9,702 bases of DNA from Pseudomonadota bacterium (GTDB lineage: Bacteria; Desulfobacterota; Anaeroferrophillalia; Anaeroferrophillales; Tharpellaceae), in contig DAOWHJ010000142.1 of NCBI GenBank assembly GCA_030641485.1, positions 1 to 9,702 on the forward strand, read 5' to 3'. The notes beneath the pieces were generated by a model that was not told where the DNA came from, did no database searches, and worked only from the letters and a program-made list of their open reading frames with translations. This document shows positions 5,937 to 9,702 of the stretch, piece after piece (the first letter of the stretch is position 1; the number at the start of each line of letters is the position of its first letter). Position numbers and translations under genes: made by a program.

Positions 5937-6941
5937 TCAATTGCTTGACAAACTAAGGGCAAGAGTTACCGCAGCCTCCATACTGCCACTGTCAGCAATA
6001 AATTTTGTTGAAATATCAAACGCTGTACCATGATCAGCTGAAGTCCGGATAAATGGCAACCCTATCGAGAGGTTGACACCATCATTAAAATATAACATTT
6101 TAAACGGCACCAGTCCCTGATCGTGATAAAGAGCAACAAGAGCACCATAACGACCACCCAGAGCCTGATAAAAAAGCACATCCGCCGGTACGGGACCAAC
6201 CACCGGAACCCCACGCCCCTGCAAACTGGCGATTGCTGGCCGCAAAACCAGCTCCTCCTCATCTCCGAAAGCCCCCTGTTCCCCGGCATGTGGATTTAAA
6301 GCAGCCAGACCAATATCCCCCGAGACCCCAAACCGCTGCATAAAATCATAGAGCATAGTCACCTGCTCCTGCAACAATTCAACCGTCAGAGTTTTCGCGA
6401 CTTCAACAAAGGGAATATGAGTTGTCGCCAGCAAAACCTTTAAGCGCTCACCCCAAAACATCATACCAACATTGGCACTACCACTGAGCTCTCGCAATAA
6501 CTCGGTGTGGCCGGGATAGTGGTGCCCAGCCAAATGCCAAGCCCTCTTCGAGATTGGTGCCGTCGCAAGCGCTCCACACACCCCTTCCATCACCAGCTTA
6601 ACCCCATACTTCACATAAGTGCATGAAGCATCACCAAAAGCTGCATGATCGATCCCCATCTGCAACTGCGGCAAAATTTTGCCCAGCGGGTTATACACCT
6701 CAACCACTCCAAACTCGGCAGTTTCAGTCTGACTTTGCAGATTATCAAAATGAACCTTTTCCTGAAAAATTAAAGCTGCCGCTGCACCACCAATACTTTT
6801 CGCAACCCGGCGTAACCAGGCCGCCTCACCGACGACCACAACATCATGCAACAAACTGGCACTCAACGAGGCCAGTGTGCGCACCGTCACTTCTGGCCCA
6901 ATCCCGGCCGGATCACCCATCGTAACTGCTAACTTAAACAT
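5937..6941 (-). CDS. pdxA: 4-hydroxythreonine-4-phosphate dehydrogenase
   Basis: This 334-residue protein has the length and motif order of PdxA, which oxidises 4-phosphohydroxy-threonine with NAD. The product decarboxylates and is joined to deoxyxylulose phosphate by PdxJ to give pyridoxine phosphate. MGDPAGIGPE (8-17) is the N-terminal signature and GHTE (144-147) binds substrate. His175 (TTHIPF), His218 (NPHAGE) and His273 (YHDQG) correspond to the three divalent-metal ligands contributed across the dimer. LPFIRTSADHGTAFDI (295-310) is the C-terminal signature. An in-frame ATG lies further upstream at 6974, but an AGGAGG site (6949-6954) seven bases before the ATG at 6941 fixes the start there. 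PdxA paralogues in catabolic operons look similar, and the IclR gene downstream keeps that option open, but no DUF1537 kinase is nearby. It is divergent from the prenyltransferase gene. Confidence 0.92.
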   Translation of the reverse strand: MFKLAVTMGDPAGIGPEVTVRTLASLSASLLHDVVVVGEAAWLRRVAKSIGGAAAALIFQEKVHFDNLQSQTETAEFGVVEVYNPLGKILPQLQMGIDHAAFGDASCTYVKYGVKLVMEGVCGALATAPISKRAWHLAGHHYPGHTELLRELSGSANVGMMFWGERLKVLLATTHIPFVEVAKTLTVELLQEQVTMLYDFMQRFGVSGDIGLAALNPHAGEQGAFGDEEELVLRPAIASLQGRGVPVVGPVPADVLFYQALGGRYGALVALYHDQGLVPFKMLYFNDGVNLSIGLPFIRTSADHGTAFDISTKFIADSGSMEAAVTLALSLSSN

Positions 6942-7128
6942 CACAAAACCTCCTGCATAAACTTTTTTGACCATTCAGCAACGGAAACTTACTGACGAAA
7001 GCATCACAAAATCAACCCTTGCATCATCAAGACAAATAGAGTAAAGGGGTCCCCGATTGATTGGCACTGGCTACGTCGTCAGCGCACACCCAACAAACTC
7101 AACCGACAAATCTTAAGGTAGATGACAG
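6942..7128. other. Divergent intergenic region between pdxA and the UbiA-family gene
   Basis: This 187-base region must hold promoters for both directions, but no hexamer pair on either strand comes close enough to the sigma70 consensus to name. The short near-palindrome GGGGTCCCC and repeated GCATCA words are visible; neither has a clear meaning. The ribosome binding sites at both edges are described with their genes. Confidence 0.5.
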
Positions 7129-8004
7129 ATGCAAACCCAAACCGACCCACAACAACGGATACGCACTTTTCTTGAAATGGTCAAGTTTTCTCATACAATT
7201 TTTGCTCTACCATTCGCTCTCATGGCAGCTCTGCTTGCTGCAAACGGAATACCCTCTCTTTGGAAGATATTCTGGATTGTCATTGCCATGGCGGGGGCGC
7301 GTACAGGTGCCATGGGTGCCAACCGTTTGCTTGATGCTAAACTTGATGCCCGCAACCCGCGCACCAAAGACCGCGCTCTGCCGGCCGGGCTGATTGAAAC
7401 TCAACATGCATTGGGATTAACCCTGGCAAGCTATCTCGTATTCATCTTCGCGGCGGCCATGCTCAACTCCTTCTGCCTCCACTTGGCACCCTACATAATA
7501 ATGATACTGACAGCCTATTCGCTTGCCAAACGTTACACTAAATACACCCATTACATTTTAGGCTTCTGCCTGGGCCTGGCTCCGGTTGGGGCTTGGATTG
7601 CGATAACCGGCTCTCTGGCATTCACCCCTCTGGTTCTTGGTTTTGCCGTCGGTTGCTGGGTTAGCGGTTTCGATCTGCTCTACTCCCTGCAAGATATTGA
7701 CTTCGATCAAACCGAAGGACTTCATTCAATTCCCGTAACAATCGGCATCGAGGCAACTCTGACTCTGGCCCGCAAACTCCACCTAGGAATGTTGGGAGCG
7801 CTCTTTTTGGTCTACCTATTTTCCGCATCATTAGGTTGGTTTTTCCTGCTCGCTCTACTCATAGTCGCGGCCTTGCTTCATTATGAACATGAGCTTTTAA
7901 GCCCCACTGACTTAACTAAAATTGATACTGCTTTTTTTACTGTAAACGGCTACATAAGTATCACAATTTTTGTAATTGCAGCTCTGGATGTTTTCACTGG
8001 CTAG
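7129..8004 (+). CDS. UbiA-family prenyltransferase, probably for menaquinone via futalosine (MqnP-like)
   Basis: This 291-residue integral membrane protein is predicted to have eight or nine membrane helices. It has both aspartate-rich motifs of UbiA enzymes: NRLLDAKLDARNPRT (65-79, with Asp69 and Asp73) and YSLQDIDFD (185-193, with Asp189 and Asp193). These bind the magnesium-diphosphate of a polyprenyl donor. The pattern NPRTKDRALPAG and the QD-D-FD-GL-SIP form are those of the UbiA-like group found in bacteria with the futalosine route, where MqnP prenylates the naphthoquinone precursor. Ubiquinone-type UbiA and MenA are less likely but not excluded; no mqn gene is in the window to confirm. 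The ATG at 7129 has an AAGG site at 7115-7118. The gene is divergent from pdxA and 109 bases ahead of the DUF1015 gene. Confidence 0.9.
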   Translation: MQTQTDPQQRIRTFLEMVKFSHTIFALPFALMAALLAANGIPSLWKIFWIVIAMAGARTGAMGANRLLDAKLDARNPRTKDRALPAGLIETQHALGLTLASYLVFIFAAAMLNSFCLHLAPYIIMILTAYSLAKRYTKYTHYILGFCLGLAPVGAWIAITGSLAFTPLVLGFAVGCWVSGFDLLYSLQDIDFDQTEGLHSIPVTIGIEATLTLARKLHLGMLGALFLVYLFSASLGWFFLLALLIVAALLHYEHELLSPTDLTKIDTAFFTVNGYISITIFVIAALDVFTG

Positions 8005-8019
8005 GTGGCGGTGTGCACC

Positions 8020-8048
8020 TTCCCATAGATTCATTACCTGGCAATAAT
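8020..8048 (+). promoter_or_regulatory. Possible promoter of the DUF1015 gene
   Basis: TTCCCA (8020-8025, four of six) and AATAAT (8043-8048, five of six) are 17 bases apart in the prenyltransferase-DUF1015 gap. Transcription would begin near 8055 and leave a leader of about 60 bases. This is a weak consensus match, and read-through from the prenyltransferase gene is equally possible. Confidence 0.3.
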
Positions 8049-8113
8049 TTACAGTTTCTATTTTAACGTATCGCCCTTGACCAAAAACCTGACAATTTTC
8101 TTGGAGAAGTTTC

Positions 8114-9424
8114 ATGCCCCAGATTGACGCATTCAAAGGAACGTACTACAATCCTGAAATCATTACTGACATGGCAGCAGTCACGGCGCCGCCCTACGAT
8201 GTTATTACTGGCACCAAAAAAGCTGATCTTTTGGCCCAAAGCCCCTACAATGTAATCCGGCTCATTCTCGGCAAAGCCGCACAGGAAGCTGGCACCGCCC
8301 GGCCCAAAAGTGAATTTGAAGATGCCTCTGCAACCTTCAACAAATGGCTCACAGAAAACATTCTCATTGACGACTCAAAACCGACGCTCTACGACCTCGA
8401 AGAAGAGTTTGAAGCCGTTGGCAAATGTTACTGTCGCCGCGGCTTCATTGGCCTCCTGAAACTTGATCGGAAAAAAAACACTGTACGCCCCCACGAACAC
8501 ACCCTGCAGGCCCCAAAAGAGGACCGTCTGGAGTTAACTCGTCACTGTCGGGCCAATTTAAGCCAGATTTTCACCCTCTATGCCGACCAGCATAATGTAA
8601 TTGAAAAGGCCCTGAACCAAGCCCGAAAAAGTGAAACGATGCTCACCTTCACTGAAGACGGTATCACCCGGCGCCTCTGGCGCATTACTGACCCCGAAGC
8701 TATAAACATAGTCAAAGTTCACCTTGAAAACCGTGAAATCTTTATCGCTGACGGCCATCACCGCTACGAAACCGCATTACTCTACCAACAGGAAAAAAAT
8801 GCGGCAGCCTCTAAACTCAATGACAACGATCCCTGGAACTACGTTATGAGTTACTTTTCCAGCATGTCAAGTCCAGGACTGGCAATCTTGCCGACCCACA
8901 GAATGTTGGCAAATTTCCCGACCCCTGATGCCGGTGTGCTCAGAGAAAAACTAGCTGAGTTTTTCTCGATGGAGGAGTGCCCCACAACTAAGCTTGAGAG
9001 TTCCGACCTACTGGCAAAACTGGAAGAGAACAAAGATCTGCCAAGTTTTATCTTTATCTCTGAGAACTTCGAGGCCCCCTTATTATTAACCCTGAAACAA
9101 GAGGCTGCAGCCGCGATCCTGAACAAGATGCCAGACTCATTGGCGGCCCTTGATGTTTCGATCCTCCAGCAACTGGTTTTCAACCAAATATTAAAGATTA
9201 GTACTGAAGATATGGAGCAGCAACGCTACACCCGCTATACCCAGGATGCTGCAACGGCTATCGATGCAGTCAAAAGTGGCGCCGCCCAAATTGCGGTCCT
9301 GCTCAAATCAACCCGAATCGACCAGGTCAGTGAAGTTGCCAGTAATGGTGAAAAAATGCCACAGAAATCGACTTTTTTCTACCCCAAATTGGCCACTGGA
9401 CTTCTTTTCAACCGACTCGACTAG
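8114..9424 (+). CDS. DUF1015 family protein
   Basis: This 436-residue soluble protein has the landmarks of the DUF1015 family: a start with APPYDV (25-30), RPHEHT (125-130), the strongly conserved IADGHHRYETAL (211-222), and the C-terminal MPQKSTFFYPKLATGLLFNRL (415-435). Family length is about 400-440, so it appears complete. The biochemical role is not established. The conserved Asp-Gly-His-His-Arg-Tyr cluster looks like a catalytic or metal site. Family members often occur near serA-type serine genes, but none is visible here. The ATG at 8114 has a GGAG site (8103-8106) seven bases upstream. The TAG stop is followed immediately by the palindromic element, which may have supplied the last base of the stop. 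Confidence 0.92.
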   Translation: MPQIDAFKGTYYNPEIITDMAAVTAPPYDVITGTKKADLLAQSPYNVIRLILGKAAQEAGTARPKSEFEDASATFNKWLTENILIDDSKPTLYDLEEEFEAVGKCYCRRGFIGLLKLDRKKNTVRPHEHTLQAPKEDRLELTRHCRANLSQIFTLYADQHNVIEKALNQARKSETMLTFTEDGITRRLWRITDPEAINIVKVHLENREIFIADGHHRYETALLYQQEKNAAASKLNDNDPWNYVMSYFSSMSSPGLAILPTHRMLANFPTPDAGVLREKLAEFFSMEECPTTKLESSDLLAKLEENKDLPSFIFISENFEAPLLLTLKQEAAAAILNKMPDSLAALDVSILQQLVFNQILKISTEDMEQQRYTRYTQDAATAIDAVKSGAAQIAVLLKSTRIDQVSEVASNGEKMPQKSTFFYPKLATGLLFNRLD

Positions 9425-9588
9425 GAGGCTGTCCAAGAATGCTCTTCCCCCAGCTCTTCGTTATTTTTTTGTAAATAATGCTCGAAATGCTAGATGTACA
9501 TTGCGCCCCGTAGGAAGTGCCCTTGGGGTATGCTTTATTTACAAAAAATACCTCGATCTGAAAAAATTTCTATTCTCGGGCAGCCTCA
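9424..9588. mobile_element. MITE-like palindromic element (about 163 bp)
   Basis: The ends are inverted copies. Left 9425-9440 (GAGGCTGTCCAAGAAT) and the reverse complement of 9572-9587 (GAGGCTGCCCGAGAAT) match at 14 of 16 bases. The inner segments 9465-9481 and the reverse complement of 9532-9548 match at 16 of 17. The arms total 56-57 bases, with about 23 poorly matching bases between the two blocks. The apex (9503-9533) holds CCCC...GGGG and resembles the GC-rich repeats at 220-256 and 1573-1610. TA dinucleotides flank the element at 9422-9423 and 9589-9590, a possible TA target duplication. There is no transposase and no credible gene inside. It fits a non-autonomous element or a large bidirectional hairpin. 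Confidence 0.65.
9503..9533 (+). repeat. GC-rich repeat, copy 3 (apex of the palindromic element)
   Basis: Read on the minus strand, this stretch contains AAGGGCACTTCCT followed by ACGGGGCG. It lines up with GAGGGCACCTCCTGCGGG in copy 1 and AAGGGTGCTGCCTGCGGGG in copy 2. It lacks the CCTTCGCA end of the other copies. Its orientation is opposite to theirs, but relative to the adjacent genes all three read the same way. Confidence 0.5.
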
Positions 9589-9612
9589 TAGAACCAAGCT
9601 TAGGAGGTCAAT

Positions 9613-9658
9613 GTGCAAAACCTGGCAACATCATTTGAAAAACCGCCAGGTTTTGCGC
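9613..9658 (+). promoter_or_regulatory. Hairpin over the GTG start codon
   Basis: GCAAAACCTGGC (9615-9626) and GCCAGGTTTTGC (9645-9656) are exact inverted copies with an 18-base loop. A G-U pair (9614/9657) and a G-C pair (9613/9658) extend the stem to 14, so it begins at the first base of the GTG start codon. The AGGAGG site stays outside the stem. Such a hairpin should hinder start-codon access and could act as a translational switch. If the gene call is wrong, it would instead be a plain hairpin. Confidence 0.6.
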
Positions 9659-9702
9659 TTACCATAGAACAACCCCAAAGTGGATATCGCTACAATCAGG
9701 AC
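9613..9702 (+). CDS. Probable tRNA1(Val) A37 N6-methyltransferase-like protein (TrmN6/YfiC), N-terminal part
   Basis: A GTG at 9613 with an AGGAGG site five bases upstream (9602-9607) opens a frame that runs to the window end, giving 30 residues. Residues 15-30 read ALTIEQPQSGYRYNQD. TrmN6-type methyltransferases (COG4123) begin with a similar block in which an R/Q-Q-P segment leads to GYRFS-D just before the SAM-binding domain. The assignment rests on this short block only, since the SAM motif and the NPPY catalytic motif would lie outside. An overlapping ATG at 9611 closes after 18 codons and is not the start. The first 15 codons form a strong hairpin. The gene follows the DUF1015 gene with the palindromic element between them. 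Confidence 0.55.
   Translation, partial: MQNLATSFEKPPGFALTIEQPQSGYRYNQD

Noticed and set aside
6942..6974. Upstream ATG (6974) as the pdxA start
   Set aside because: The extra 11 codons run through the AGGAGG site of the internal ATG, and PdxA proteins begin near the MGDPAGIGPE block.
9246..9638. Plus-strand open frame of 130 codons crossing the DUF1015 end and the palindromic element
   Set aside because: It overlaps a firmly identified gene in another frame, has no ribosome site, and its second half is only the translation of the inverted-repeat element.
9611..9667. Small frame from the ATG at 9611 (18 codons) as the real start
   Set aside because: It closes at once and has only three bases to the AGGAGG site. 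The GTG two bases later has better spacing, stays open to the window edge and gives a family-like N-terminus.
1..9702. CRISPR array, tRNA, rRNA or a defence/biosynthetic system
   Set aside because: No regularly spaced direct repeats, no cloverleaf with a CCA-type end and no phage, toxin or nuclease genes were seen; the genes are housekeeping or regulatory.

Overview
The window is a dense, ordinary-looking bacterial chromosome segment of moderate GC. No stretch over 300 bases lacks a gene or named element. The gene content suggests an anaerobic deltaproteobacterial lineage (Desulfobacterota/Desulfuromonadota type): an Rrf2-linked cysK-metY-metA sulfur-amino-acid cluster, a UbiA-family prenyltransferase of the type seen with futalosine menaquinone synthesis, a DUF1015 protein and HemW. 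This placement is inference; there is no rRNA or marker gene here.

Left block (1-3084, minus strand): a sigma70-like promoter drives an Rrf2 regulator with an IscR-like cysteine trio. Then come cysteine synthase (cysK), O-acetylhomoserine sulfhydrylase (metY) and the 5' end of a homoserine O-acyltransferase (metA), cut by the window edge. Together they make cysteine and homocysteine from sulfide and activated serine or homoserine. The cysK-metY and metY-metA gaps each hold a copy of one GC-rich repeat.

Middle block (3125-6941, minus strand): a 14-bp-arm inverted repeat, a 120-residue protein of unknown function, the radical-SAM heme chaperone HemW (TTG start), a 13-bp perfect inverted repeat, an IclR-family regulator with its own promoter, and pdxA of pyridoxal phosphate synthesis. 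PdxA's product is the cofactor of CysK and MetY, but no direct regulatory link can be seen.

Right block (7129-9702, plus strand, divergent from pdxA): a UbiA-family prenyltransferase, a DUF1015 protein, a 163-bp palindromic MITE-like element placed directly after the DUF1015 stop codon, and the 5' end of a probable TrmN6-like methyltransferase. The GTG start of that last gene lies at the foot of a strong hairpin. The apex of the MITE-like element carries a third copy of the repeat from the left block.

No new multi-gene system was found. The most unusual material is non-coding: the palindromic element, the dispersed repeat and three long inverted repeats. Four starts (Rrf2, HemW, IclR, PdxA) were decided from ribosome binding sites or upstream stops.
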